A DNA stretch of 64,000 nt from Marivita sp030148515 (GTDB lineage: Bacteria > Pseudomonadota > Alphaproteobacteria > Rhodobacterales > Rhodobacteraceae), in contig NZ_CP180351.1 in NCBI RefSeq assembly GCF_048006345.1, positions 744,001-808,000 on the forward strand, read 5' to 3'. The notes beneath the pieces were generated by a model. That model worked only from the letters and a program-made list of their open reading frames with translations, ran no database searches and was not told where the DNA came from. Positions 43,433 through 52,766 of this stretch are shown one piece after another; the stretch's first letter is position 1, and the number at the start of each line of letters is the position of its first letter. The position numbers were made by a program, and so were the translations under genes.

Positions 43433-44116
43433 ATGTCGATCTGGTCGCGCATTGCGGATGCTCTTTCGGCCCTTGCCTCGGGCGAGGGTCTTGCAACGGT
43501 GTTTGACCGCCTGCGCACACCGCCGGAAAAGACCGTGGCCTTCACCATTGCCGTGATTGCTCTGTCGGCCAAGATGGCCAAGGCGGATGGTCTTGTGACC
43601 CGTGATGAGGTGATGGCGTTCCGCGAAGTGTTCCACATCCCGCGCGAAGACGAGTTGGGCGCGGCCCGCGTGTTCAACCTTGCCCGGCAGGACGTGGCCG
43701 GGTTCGAGGAATACGCCAAGCGCATCCGCGCGATGTTCGGGCCTGATCAGGGGACCTTGTGTGACCTGATGGAGGGGCTGTTTCACATCGCGATGGCGGA
43801 TGGGACCTATCACCCCGGTGAAGACGCATTTCTGCTGCGGGTGGCCGAGATTTTCGAATTGCCCGAAGGGTCGTTCCGCCGCTTGAAGTCGCGGTTTGTC
43901 CCGGATGCAGAGCCTGACCCGTATGATGTGCTGGGTGTTGAACCAGGGATGTCGCTAGACGAGATCCGCGCAACCTGGCGGCAGCTTGTGCGAGAGAGCC
44001 ACCCGGATCGGATGATCGCCCGAGGCGTGCCGGAAGAAGCGGTGAAGCTGTCGGAACGGCGGCTGATCGACATCAACCGCGCCTGGGAAGAGATCGCGGC
44101 GCGCGAACACGCCTGA
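43433..44116 (+). CDS. TerB-DnaJ domain protein (DjlA-like)
   Basis: A 227-aa co-chaperone-like protein. A TerB/tellurite-resistance-type helical domain (about 30-145: ALSAKMAKADGLVTRDEVMA, EGLFHIAMADGTYHPGEDAF) precedes a C-terminal J domain (about 160-227: DPYDVLGVEPGMSLDEIRAT, with the HPD motif in RESHPDRMIARG). No N-terminal membrane helix is evident, unlike E. coli DjlA. It likely recruits DnaK. Confidence 0.87.
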   Translation: MSIWSRIADALSALASGEGLATVFDRLRTPPEKTVAFTIAVIALSAKMAKADGLVTRDEVMAFREVFHIPREDELGAARVFNLARQDVAGFEEYAKRIRAMFGPDQGTLCDLMEGLFHIAMADGTYHPGEDAFLLRVAEIFELPEGSFRRLKSRFVPDAEPDPYDVLGVEPGMSLDEIRATWRQLVRESHPDRMIARGVPEEAVKLSERRLIDINRAWEEIAAREHA

Positions 44117-44137
44117 TGCCGATATGACGCGGCGCAG

Positions 44138-45169
44138 ATGAGACTTGCCACCTACAATGTCGAATGGTTCGACGCGCTGTTCGATGACATGGGTCTCCTG
44201 ATTGCGGATGGGTTGTGGTCAGCGCGGCATGACGTGACCAAGGCCATGCAGACCGAAGCGTTGGGGATCGTGTTCACGGCGTTGGACGCGGATGTGATCA
44301 TGGTGATTGAAGCGCCGGACACCAGCCGCAGCCGTAACACGGTGCGGGCGCTGGAAGCCTTTGCCAAGGCGTTTGATCTGCGGGCGCACAGCGCCGTGAT
44401 GGGCTTCAGCAATGACACCCAGCAGGAAATCGCGGTGATGTACGATCCCTATGTCGTGGATATACGCCATGATCCCAAGGGACAGGCGCCTGTGCCCGGC
44501 GCGCCGCAGGTGGCGGGCGCACCGCGGTTTGACGGGACGTTCCGCATCGACCTCGATATCGACGCGACCGAGGACAAGGTGGTGTTTTCGAAACCGCCGC
44601 TCGAGGTCGAAATGACGGTGTTGGCGACCGGGCAGGTGATCCGCCTGATCGGGGCGCATCTCAAGTCGAAAGCGCCACATGGAGCCACCAACCGCGATGC
44701 GGTGATGCGGTTGTCGATTGCCAACCGGCGCAAGCAATTGGCGCAGGCGATCTGGCTGCGGGCGCGGGTGGCGGAACATCTGGAGGCAGGCGATCCACTG
44801 ATCGTTATGGGGGATTTGAACGACGGTCCCGGTCTGGATGAGTACGAGCATCTTTTCGGGCGCAGTTCGGTCGAGATCATCCTGGGGGATGGGGATGCGG
44901 CGCTCTACGATCCCCATGCATCCAAGGCCTTGTTGCGGCGGATCGGGGCGCAGCCGACCACGGCGCGGTTCTACATCCCGCACGAGGATCGGTATCTACA
45001 GGCGTTGCTGGACTACATCATGGTGTCGCGCGACCTGCGGTCCAAGGCCAAACGCTGGCGCATCTGGCACCCGTTCGATGATCCGGTCTGTTGGAACACA
45101 CCCGAACTGCGAGAGGCGTTGCTGACGGCGTCGGATCACTTCCCGGTGACGCTGGATCTGGAACTCTAG
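44138..45169 (+). CDS. Endonuclease/exonuclease/phosphatase family protein
   Basis: A 343-aa protein with the EEP fold: RLATYNVEWFDALFDD at the start, a Glu in VIEAPDTSR, VMGDLNDGPGLDEYE with the DxN pair, and SDHFPVTLDLEL at the end. Catalytic Asp, Asn and His are all present. No signal peptide, so probably cytosolic. Substrate (nucleic acid, phospholipid or inositol phosphate) unknown. Confidence 0.85.
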   Translation: MRLATYNVEWFDALFDDMGLLIADGLWSARHDVTKAMQTEALGIVFTALDADVIMVIEAPDTSRSRNTVRALEAFAKAFDLRAHSAVMGFSNDTQQEIAVMYDPYVVDIRHDPKGQAPVPGAPQVAGAPRFDGTFRIDLDIDATEDKVVFSKPPLEVEMTVLATGQVIRLIGAHLKSKAPHGATNRDAVMRLSIANRRKQLAQAIWLRARVAEHLEAGDPLIVMGDLNDGPGLDEYEHLFGRSSVEIILGDGDAALYDPHASKALLRRIGAQPTTARFYIPHEDRYLQALLDYIMVSRDLRSKAKRWRIWHPFDDPVCWNTPELREALLTASDHFPVTLDLEL

Positions 45170-45204
45170 GTGAAATTTCTGTGGATCATGCTTATATAGG
45201 TCAC

Positions 45205-45564
45205 ATGAAACAGATACCCGCATATGTTCTGGTGGCCGCCTTGTCGGCCTCTGCCGCCTCGGCCGAAGAGGGCACAAGCCTGATGGAAGAAGGCGCAAAG
45301 CTTTTCTTTCGCGGGCTTATGGAAGAGATGGAGCCCGCCCTGCGCGAGCTGGAAGGTCTGGCTGAAGAGATCGAGCCTGCCATCCGCAGCTTTGCCGAGG
45401 AAATGGGCCCTGCCTTGCGCGATCTGATGGAACAGGTCGAGGATTGGTCGGCGTATGAGCCGCCGGTCGTTCTGCCCAACGGGGATATCCTGTTGAAACG
45501 AAAACAGGATGCGCCGCCGCTCGAAGCGCTCCCGCCGCCGGAAGACGGCGAGATCGATATCTGA
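45205..45564 (+). CDS. Small exported helical protein
   Basis: A 119-aa protein with a signal peptide (MKQIPAYVLVAALSASAASA). It is followed by repeated amphipathic helices with an EEMEPALRE / EEIEPAIRS / EEMGPALRD pattern of about 14 residues, a proline-rich tail and LPNGDILLKRK. Similar Rhodobacteraceae proteins are mislabelled AAA+ ATPase; there is no P-loop here. The three near-repeats suggest a coiled coil or membrane-associated helix bundle. Function unknown. Confidence 0.75.
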   Translation: MKQIPAYVLVAALSASAASAEEGTSLMEEGAKLFFRGLMEEMEPALRELEGLAEEIEPAIRSFAEEMGPALRDLMEQVEDWSAYEPPVVLPNGDILLKRKQDAPPLEALPPPEDGEIDI

Positions 45565-46617
45565 TTATTCTGCCGGTTGGGCGTAGGCGTTTTGGCGTGA
45601 CGGCTTGAGGGCCGCATTGGTCAGCAGTGCGCCGCCTGCAATCGACAGGATCGCCAGAAGTGCTGCGATGGACAGCGTCGGCACACCCGCCAGACCTGCG
45701 CCAACGGTACATCCTCCGGCCAGAACACCCCCGACGCCCATAAGGACTGCACCGCCCGCATAGCGACCGGTTTCGGCGGGCGCGTGGAAGGATTGCCACT
45801 GGAAGCTGCCGAAAAGCAGCGACGAGACCAATGCACCGACCAGCACGCCTCCGATCAGGCCAACCCCAAAATTCGCCGGGATGGAGGTGGAAGCGATGGA
45901 CCAGAAGAGCGTGTCCGCGAAGGGTGCCGTGAAGGACAGGCTTTGCAGCGCGACGGGGTCGAAATCGTCATAGAGCACGAAACCGGTACCGATCCAGCCC
46001 GCAGGGACCAGAGCGCCCAGCAGGGCTGCCATGATCAGGGTCGTTGCGCGGTTGCCCGAACGGGCGGCAAAGGCCAGCGCCGCCAGGGCGATGACCAGCG
46101 ACCACAGCACTGCGCCACCGGGCAGGGAAGCGAGGGACAGGGTGTCGCCCAAAGACACGGTGAATGCGCCCAGTGTTGTGCGGACCGGGGCCAAGACGCC
46201 TTTCAGTGTCGCGTGCGCGGTGATCGCGAAGACCATCAGAACGAACACGGCGCGCAGGTTGCCGGTGGCCGACAGAACCGTCAGACGCGAGGCACAACCA
46301 CGGGTGAGCACCATACCCGCGCCGAACATCAGACCGCCCAGAATGATGGCCAGCACCGGCAGGTCGCCTGCCATGAAACGGTGCTCGTCGAAGGTGATGA
46401 GACCCGACAGAACGCCAGCCTGCGTGCCCAGAACAGCCACCGCCAGCGCGGTCAGCCAGACGCCCATTGCCTGACGGCGATCGTCCCCGACAAGCCCGCG
46501 ACGGAAGCAGAACTTGGTGCGCTCGGCCAGCAGGCCAAACGCGGCGCCAAGGACCAGCGCAAGACCCACAGCCACTTGCGGCGCGGTGAAATTTTCAAAG
46601 CCAAGGGATTCGAACAT
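45565..46617 (-). CDS. YeeE/YedE family sulfur-compound transporter
   Basis: A 350-aa inner-membrane protein of the YeeE/YedE (TsuA-like) group that imports thiosulfate or similar. It has about nine to ten hydrophobic helices and conserved cysteines in LTRGCASRLTVLSATGNLRA and GVLAGGCTVGAGLAG, which relay the sulfur substrate. The start at 46617 has AAGGACAG upstream; the in-frame extension to 46692 is not family-like. No TusA-type partner is adjacent. Confidence 0.85.
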   Translation of the reverse strand: MFESLGFENFTAPQVAVGLALVLGAAFGLLAERTKFCFRRGLVGDDRRQAMGVWLTALAVAVLGTQAGVLSGLITFDEHRFMAGDLPVLAIILGGLMFGAGMVLTRGCASRLTVLSATGNLRAVFVLMVFAITAHATLKGVLAPVRTTLGAFTVSLGDTLSLASLPGGAVLWSLVIALAALAFAARSGNRATTLIMAALLGALVPAGWIGTGFVLYDDFDPVALQSLSFTAPFADTLFWSIASTSIPANFGVGLIGGVLVGALVSSLLFGSFQWQSFHAPAETGRYAGGAVLMGVGGVLAGGCTVGAGLAGVPTLSIAALLAILSIAGGALLTNAALKPSRQNAYAQPAE

Positions 46618-46736
46618 GGGTCTGTCCTTCCATGAAGTTGAAAGGCAGATGGCGGGAAAATTTCCCTGTGACAAGGCCGGCGGGTGCAGCAAGAGGTGCG
46701 GTTTTGGGGATCGGCTCCTGTAATTTTGGCTGATTT

Positions 46737-46783
46737 CTGAACGTCGTTCCGATTTTTCAGGAAAAATCGGAGGCGACGTTCAG
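46737..46783. repeat. Nested double hairpin
   Basis: An inner hairpin (CCGATTTTTC-AG-GAAAAATCGG) is enclosed by a second 10-bp pairing, CTGAACGTCG with CGACGTTCAG. It lies between the end of the oppC-like gene and the start of the YeeE gene, both on the minus strand, and may be the transcription end of the opp operon. Confidence 0.6.
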
Positions 46784-46846
46784 GGCGGGGCAGCCACCCC
46801 GATCCAATTGATCTTATTTTCTGCCGGTCTTTTCTACCTGTCTGGT

Positions 46847-47827
46847 TCAGCGTCCCCGGATACGCGGGTCAAGCGCATCGCGTAGACCATCGCCGAGGTA
46901 ATTCACGCTCAGCACCGTCAACGAGATCGCGATGCCGGGCAGGTACACCCGTTCGGGGAATTGCTGCATCCGTTGCACCGCGTCGGCCAGCATCTTGCCC
47001 CAAGTCGGGAAGTCCGAAGGAAAGCCGACACCAAGGAAGCTGAGGGCGGACTCCGTAATGATCGCCGTGGCAAGGCCCAAGGTGGCCGACACCATGATCG
47101 GAGACAGCACGTTGGGCAGCAGGTGGCGTTGCACAATGCGGAACGGTGTGGTTCCGATGGAGCGCGCGGCCAGGATGAACTCGCGTTCCTTGAGGGCAAG
47201 GATGTCGCCGCGCACGATACGGGCAGTCGGCATCCAGCTCGTGATCGCGATGATGCCGACGATCAGCACGAACATGCCGCCTTCAGGGCCAAACGCCTCG
47301 CGCAGGGGTTGGCGGAACAGGGTCACGGCCACAAGCAGCAGCGGCAGGATCGGCAGCGACAGGAACAGGTCGGTGAGGCGCATCAGCAGCCCGTCCGCCT
47401 TGCGCACGAACCCCGCCAGCACGCCGACAACCGTGCCGATGATCAGGCTCAGCACCATTGCAGCCCAGCCCACGGCCATCGAGGTGCGTCCACCCTGCAG
47501 GATTTGCGCAAGTTGGTCGCGGCCCAGCTGGTCGGTGCCGAAGGGGCGGTTCCACGCTGTTTTGGCCGTTGCATCCCAGAGTGCGGTCCAGATCGGGCGC
47601 AGGTCCTTGTTGCGGATGTCGAGCTTTTGCGCGTCGACCTGCCAGAGATAGGGGCCAAGGATCACAGCCAGCGTAATAAAGACGAGGAAGCCGCCGCCGA
47701 ACATCGCGCCCTTGTGTTTGCGGAGCTGATCCCACACGTCTTTCCACTGGCTGCGCGGCGGCGCGAGCGGGCCTTTGTCGGCCAGTGCTTCGATCTGGGT
47801 CGGGGTCGCGTTCACGGGCTCAGTCAT
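46847..47827 (-). CDS. Peptide/opine ABC transporter permease (OppC/DppC family)
   Basis: A 326-aa permease with an N-terminal cytoplasmic part, one early helix (FGGGFLVFITLAVILGPYLW) and five further helices. The coupling loop is REFILAARSIGTTPFRIVQR, followed by HLLPN. The start at 47827 overlaps the oppB-type stop by 8 bases; the upstream extension is not coding. It pairs with the adjacent OppB-type permease. Confidence 0.9.
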   Translation of the reverse strand: MTEPVNATPTQIEALADKGPLAPPRSQWKDVWDQLRKHKGAMFGGGFLVFITLAVILGPYLWQVDAQKLDIRNKDLRPIWTALWDATAKTAWNRPFGTDQLGRDQLAQILQGGRTSMAVGWAAMVLSLIIGTVVGVLAGFVRKADGLLMRLTDLFLSLPILPLLLVAVTLFRQPLREAFGPEGGMFVLIVGIIAITSWMPTARIVRGDILALKEREFILAARSIGTTPFRIVQRHLLPNVLSPIMVSATLGLATAIITESALSFLGVGFPSDFPTWGKMLADAVQRMQQFPERVYLPGIAISLTVLSVNYLGDGLRDALDPRIRGR

Positions 47828-48857
47828 AGCGGATCCTCGGGTCGAGAAGGCCGTAGAGGATATCGGCAATCAGGTTGAAGAGCACGATCAGAACGGCGAA
47901 GATAAAGGTCAGTGTCATCACCATGGGCAGGTCATTGGCAAAGAGGGCCGTGATGAGAAGCTGACCAATGCCATTCACCTTGAACACGTTTTCCGTGATG
48001 ATCGCGCCGCCAAAGATCGACGGGACGTTGAGCGCGATCACGGTGATGACCGGGATCATCGAGTTGCGCAGGACGTGAACCGTGACCACCACAGCTTCGC
48101 TCAGGCCCTTGGCGCGGGCGGTGCGGACGTAGTCCTGATTGAGGTTGTCGAGCATCGAGGCGCGCATGTACCGGCTGATCTGGGCGGTGGTTTGCAGCGC
48201 CAGCACCATCACCGGCAGGATCATCTGTTGCAGCTGAAGCTTGAAGGCAGCCCAACTGTCGACCACGAGGGTCGTGTCATAGATTGACGGAAACCATCCC
48301 AACTGAACCGAGAAGATCACGATCAGAAGCGGTCCGGTGAAAAAGGGCGGGATGGAAAAGCCGATCATCGTGATGAATGTGCCGGACTGGTCGAACACCG
48401 AATACTGTCGGTAGGCCGAGTAGATACCGATGGGCAGGGCGATGAGGATGCCCACCACATAGGCAAGACCGACCACCCAGAGTGTTTGCGGGATCCGCTG
48501 GATGACGATGTCCATCACCGGGCTGCGGGTCTGCCACGAGATCACGCGCAGTTCACCCTGATAAAGCTGGGTGTCCGGCAGCCAGCCAAGCAAGGTGCTG
48601 GAATTGGTCAGGTAGTCGATAAAGACCTTGGGTTCGATCCAGAAGACCTGAACCAGCCATTTCCAGTATTGCACCAAGGGTGGTTCGCCGACCCCCAAGG
48701 CTTGCCGCATCTTCTCCTTGACCTCGGCGGGGACGGTCAGAGGCACCTGCGCCATCGGATCACCGGGCGCAAGTTGCAGAAGCATGAAAATGACAAAACT
48801 GATGAACAGAAGCGTCGGAACGGCGAGAACAAGTCGTCGGACGGCGAAGGTCAGCAT
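47820..48857 (-). CDS. Peptide/opine ABC transporter permease (OppB/DppB family)
   Basis: A 345-aa permease. The first helix is RLVLAVPTLLFISFVIFMLL, followed by the typical APGDPMAQ. The coupling loop reads QDYVRTARAKGLSEAVVVTV. It is slightly longer than usual because of a periplasmic insertion after the first helix (WKWLVQVFWIEPKVFIDYLT), which is common in peptide permeases. Confidence 0.9.
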   Translation of the reverse strand: MLTFAVRRLVLAVPTLLFISFVIFMLLQLAPGDPMAQVPLTVPAEVKEKMRQALGVGEPPLVQYWKWLVQVFWIEPKVFIDYLTNSSTLLGWLPDTQLYQGELRVISWQTRSPVMDIVIQRIPQTLWVVGLAYVVGILIALPIGIYSAYRQYSVFDQSGTFITMIGFSIPPFFTGPLLIVIFSVQLGWFPSIYDTTLVVDSWAAFKLQLQQMILPVMVLALQTTAQISRYMRASMLDNLNQDYVRTARAKGLSEAVVVTVHVLRNSMIPVITVIALNVPSIFGGAIITENVFKVNGIGQLLITALFANDLPMVMTLTFIFAVLIVLFNLIADILYGLLDPRIRYD

Positions 48858-48903
48858 CGGGTGGCGCCTCGGGTCATAAGTCTTTTGCGGAAATCGAAAA
48901 GCA

Positions 48904-48927
48904 GGGTGGGCACAGGGCCCACCCTAC
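48904..48927 (-). repeat. GTAG-headed REP-like hairpin
   Basis: On the minus strand GTAG leads into a stem (GGGTGGGC / GCCCACCC, 5-base loop). It has the same GTAG-plus-hairpin form as the element at 35073-35094 but a different stem. It lies between oppA and oppB and could also lower expression of the permease genes. Confidence 0.6.
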
Positions 48928-48942
48928 CATCACTGACAGGGA

Positions 48943-50649
48943 TCAGTTGGACTTGATGCGATACCAGTCCGCAACATTCCAGAGTTCGCTGTCCCAGACG
49001 TTCAGAACAACGCCACCAAGGCTGTTTGCGTGGGCCGACAGGCGGCCACGGTGCACCAGCGGGATCATCCCGCCATTGTCGGTGATCATCGCGCTCAGTT
49101 CGCGACCGATGCGCTGGCGCTCGGCCATGTCGGCGGTCTTGGTCAGCTCTGCGTGCAGCGCGTCGAATTCCTCCATGCAGAAGCGGCTGATGTTTTCACC
49201 CTGCCACTGCGTTTCGGGGCGAGGCGCGTTGCCGCACAGACCGTTGCCAAGGTAGGACTGCGGGTCCGTGCCGTTGAAGGTGTTGGCGTACATCTGCACG
49301 TCCGCATAGAACTTCTGGAACGTGTCGGGCGACCCCGCGTCGCCGCCGAAGAACACCGACGCGTCGACATTGCGCAGTTCGACTTCAAAGCCGATCTGTT
49401 CCCACCATTCCTTGATCAGCGCCTGGAAGTCCTGACGGACGGCATTGGTCGAGGTCTGGTACAGGATCGAGAGCGGCACGCCATTGTGCTCGCGCACGCC
49501 ATCGCCATCGGTGTCGACGATGCCTGCGCCATCCAGAAGCGCCTTGGCGCCGTCGATGTCCTGAACGTCACAGCCTTCGAATGTGGAGGCGAAAGCTTCG
49601 GGTGCCGGAACCCACGAGCAGCCGACCTTGCCGGCCTGACCGTAGCCGATTTCCACCAGCAGCGGACGGTCGATGGCCATCGACATCGCCTTGTAGACCG
49701 CGGGTTCCTTGAGGAACGGGTGCGGATGCATCGCGGTCGAGCGTTCGCCTTCCGGCAAGTCCGGGCTTGGGTTGGTCTGGTTGACCATGATGCGTTCCAG
49801 CAGTGGGCCGAAGCCGGCAACCGGCACGCCTTTGCCGCCTGCTTCCATCTGCGCGATCACATCGGGCGCAAGCTGGAGGTTCCAGGCGTAGTCAAATTCG
49901 CCAGTTTCCATCACGGCCTGACCGGCTGCGCGGGCATCGCCGCCGCCCTTGAAGGTCACGCTTGCGAAGGCGGGCTTCGCGGGATCGCGGTAGTTCGGGT
50001 TCGCCGACATGGTGATCACGTCGTTCGGCTTGAATTCATCGACCACAAACGGGCCAGTGCCGATCGGGTTGAAGTTCTGTTCCGTACAGGTCGAAGCTGC
50101 GGCACCGAGGCAGTTCGCAAACTGCGCTTTCTGCAGGATCGGGCTTTCACCGCCGACGAACGGGCCGTACGGGTTCGGCGTCGGGCCGTCGAAATTCACG
50201 ATAACGGTTAGGTCGTCCGGTGTTTCGACGCTGGTCACGCCATTGAACTTGGTCTGCTGTGCGCAGCCGCCTTCGGGATGGGTGCAGTATTCATGGGTAA
50301 AGGCCACGTCAGCCGAGGTGAACGGCGTGCCATCCGACCAGAGCAGGCCCGGAGTGATCTTCCATGTGATCTTGGTCAGGTCTTCACTGACGCCGCCATT
50401 GGCGACGGTCGGGATCTCTTCGGCCAGCCAAGGCACCAGATCGCCTTTTTCGTTATAGCGGGCCAGCGGCTCGACGATCATCGAGGCCGATTCCACGTCC
50501 TTTGTACCACCCGAGAGGAACGGGTTCAGGATCGAGGGCGCTTGCCAATAGATGATCTTGACCTCGCCATCGGCACCACGCTCTGCAAAGGCAGCGGGTG
50601 CAAACGCAACAGCGGCGGCGGCCCCCAGAAGTAGGGATTTTAGTTTCAT
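48943..50649 (-). CDS. Peptide ABC transporter substrate-binding protein (SBP family 5)
   Basis: A 568-aa periplasmic binding protein. The signal peptide (MKLKSLLLGAAAAVAFAPAA, cleaved after AFA at 22) is followed by the family 5 fold (IIYWQAPSILNPFLSGGTKD; WKITPGLLWSDGTPFTSADV). A Cys-rich insertion (CTHPEGGCAQ, CLGAAASTCTEQ) may form disulfides. The start at 50649 is set by the signal peptide. First gene of the minus operon, divergent from the fused ATPase. Confidence 0.92.
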   Translation of the reverse strand: MKLKSLLLGAAAAVAFAPAAFAERGADGEVKIIYWQAPSILNPFLSGGTKDVESASMIVEPLARYNEKGDLVPWLAEEIPTVANGGVSEDLTKITWKITPGLLWSDGTPFTSADVAFTHEYCTHPEGGCAQQTKFNGVTSVETPDDLTVIVNFDGPTPNPYGPFVGGESPILQKAQFANCLGAAASTCTEQNFNPIGTGPFVVDEFKPNDVITMSANPNYRDPAKPAFASVTFKGGGDARAAGQAVMETGEFDYAWNLQLAPDVIAQMEAGGKGVPVAGFGPLLERIMVNQTNPSPDLPEGERSTAMHPHPFLKEPAVYKAMSMAIDRPLLVEIGYGQAGKVGCSWVPAPEAFASTFEGCDVQDIDGAKALLDGAGIVDTDGDGVREHNGVPLSILYQTSTNAVRQDFQALIKEWWEQIGFEVELRNVDASVFFGGDAGSPDTFQKFYADVQMYANTFNGTDPQSYLGNGLCGNAPRPETQWQGENISRFCMEEFDALHAELTKTADMAERQRIGRELSAMITDNGGMIPLVHRGRLSAHANSLGGVVLNVWDSELWNVADWYRIKSN

Positions 50650-50914
50650 AGGTCTCTCCTTGTTGGACACAGTGTTCCCATGTCGTTTTCATTGGTGGGA
50701 TCGTCCGACGCCTAATCTTTCTTGGTTTCTGTGCATTTGCTTCGAAACCGCCCTGACATTGTTTCGGCTTTGTCCCCCTGTGCGCTTATCGAAACAGCTT
50801 TTGAGCAAAATGCAAGTCCCGTGGGAGCGATAACAGGAGCGACGTCGAGACAGCGTTTGACTCTGGCCCCGCGTCGGTTAGCGTTTGGGCAACGACAGAA
50901 AAAGGACCGCGCCC

Positions 50915-52735
50915 ATGCCGGATGGCAGCATCGCCAAAATCGAAAACCTCCGAGTCGAGTTTCAGACGAAGTCCGGGACTGTGGTTGGCGTCGAGGATGT
51001 TTCGTTTGAGATCAATCCGGGCGAAACCGTCTGCGTGGTGGGCGAATCCGGATCCGGCAAATCGGTGTCATCGCTGTCTTTGATGCGGCTGATCGAATTT
51101 GGCGGCGGGGATATCGCGGGTGGGCGTTTGCTGTTCGACCGCAAGGATGCGGGCGAGGTGGACCTGTCCAAGACGGATCAGGACTTGATGCGCACGATCC
51201 GTGGCAACGAGATCGGCATGATCTTTCAGGAGCCGATGACGGCCCTCAATCCGGTGTTCACCGTGGGCAAGCAGTTGACCGAAGGGTTGCGGTTGCACAA
51301 GAACATGAGCAAGGCGCAGGCTGAGGCCCGCGCGCTCGATCTGATGCGGCAGGTGCGCATCCCGGAACCAGAGCGGCGTTTGAAGCAATATCCGCACGAA
51401 CTGTCCGGCGGGATGCGTCAGCGTGTTGTGATCGCGATGGCGCTGGCCTGTGAGCCACGCCTGTTGATCGCGGACGAACCGACCACGGCGCTGGACGTGA
51501 CCATTCAGGCCGAGATTCTGGCCCTGATGGACCGGCTCAAGCGGGAAACCGGCACCGCCGTGATGTTCATCACCCACGACATGGCCGTGGTGGCGCAGAT
51601 GGCCGACCGCGTTGTGGTGATGTTCCGTGGCAACAAGGTGGAAGAAGGCACGGTCCAGGAGATCTTCGAGAACCCGCAGCATCCCTATACCAAGTCGCTT
51701 CTGGCGGCGGTGCCCAAGCTCGGCGAGATGACGGGCACAGATCTGCCGCGACCCATGCGGCTCTTGGGGCGCGACGGGTCCGAAGTCCCACCGATCACCG
51801 GGTCTGACGAGGTGCTTCTCGAGGTCAAGAACCTGACCACGCGGTTCGAGGTCAAAGGCGGGTTCTTCCGCCAGACCGTGGCCAATGTGCATGCGGTCGA
51901 GGATGTGTCTTTCACGGTGAACAAGGGGCAGACGCTGAGCCTTGTGGGCAAATCCGGATGCGGCAAATCCACGGCGGGCCGGTCGATTCTGCGTTTGGTC
52001 GAGCCGTTGTCGGGCAGTGTATTCCTTGATGGCAAGAACATCATGGCGCTGACGCAACCCGAACTGCGCGAGGCCCGGCGCGACATGCAGATGGTGTTTC
52101 AGGACCCCTTTGCCTCGCTGAACCCCCAGATGCAGCTGTCTGATCAGGTGTCGGAGCCGCTGCGTAATTTTGGCATCGGGTCGAGGGCGGAGATGCAGAA
52201 GAAGGTCGAGAATCTGTTCGACCGGGTGGAGCTGCCGCGCAGCTTCATGCAGCGCTATCCGCACGAATTGTCCGGCGGCCAGCGCCAGCGGATCGCCATT
52301 GCGCGGGCCTTGGCGCTGAATCCCAAGCTGATCGTCGCGGACGAGGCGGTGTCGGCGCTCGACGTGTCCGTACAGGCGCAGGTTCTCAACCTGATGCTGG
52401 AATTGCAGGCCGAACTGGGTCTCTCCTTCCTCTTCATCAGCCACGATATGGCGGTGGTCGAACGGGTCAGCCACCATGTCGGCGTGATGTATCTTGGACG
52501 GATTGTCGAACTTGGCCCGCGCCGTGCGGTGTTCGAGAATCCGCAGCACGCTTACACGCAGGCCCTGATGAAAGCGGTGCCGATTGCCGACCCGCGCAAG
52601 CGCAAGTCCGAGAAGGACTTGAACTTCAAGCCAATTCCGTCACCGATTCACGGTTTGGATTATAAACCCGAACCGTCGATCTACCGCGAAGTGGAACCTG
52701 GTCACAAAGTGCTGATCACCGACAGTGGCTACTGA
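50915..52735 (+). CDS. Fused dual ABC ATPase for peptide transport (OppD-OppF type)
   Basis: A 606-aa protein with two complete nucleotide-binding domains. The first has Walker A GESGSGKS (43-50), LSGGMRQRV and IADEPTTALD. The second has GKSGCGKS (about 345), LSGGQRQRIAIARAL and VADEAVSALD. Each ends in an oligopeptide-transporter C-terminal segment (AVPKLGEMTG; ADPRKRKSEKDL). It energises the divergent OppABC-type importer. AAAGGACC lies before the ATG at 50915. The 265-base divergent gap presumably carries both promoters. Confidence 0.92.
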   Translation: MPDGSIAKIENLRVEFQTKSGTVVGVEDVSFEINPGETVCVVGESGSGKSVSSLSLMRLIEFGGGDIAGGRLLFDRKDAGEVDLSKTDQDLMRTIRGNEIGMIFQEPMTALNPVFTVGKQLTEGLRLHKNMSKAQAEARALDLMRQVRIPEPERRLKQYPHELSGGMRQRVVIAMALACEPRLLIADEPTTALDVTIQAEILALMDRLKRETGTAVMFITHDMAVVAQMADRVVVMFRGNKVEEGTVQEIFENPQHPYTKSLLAAVPKLGEMTGTDLPRPMRLLGRDGSEVPPITGSDEVLLEVKNLTTRFEVKGGFFRQTVANVHAVEDVSFTVNKGQTLSLVGKSGCGKSTAGRSILRLVEPLSGSVFLDGKNIMALTQPELREARRDMQMVFQDPFASLNPQMQLSDQVSEPLRNFGIGSRAEMQKKVENLFDRVELPRSFMQRYPHELSGGQRQRIAIARALALNPKLIVADEAVSALDVSVQAQVLNLMLELQAELGLSFLFISHDMAVVERVSHHVGVMYLGRIVELGPRRAVFENPQHAYTQALMKAVPIADPRKRKSEKDLNFKPIPSPIHGLDYKPEPSIYREVEPGHKVLITDSGY

Positions 52736-52766
52736 TACTTTGTAAAAACGCGGCTAGGGTGCGCGC

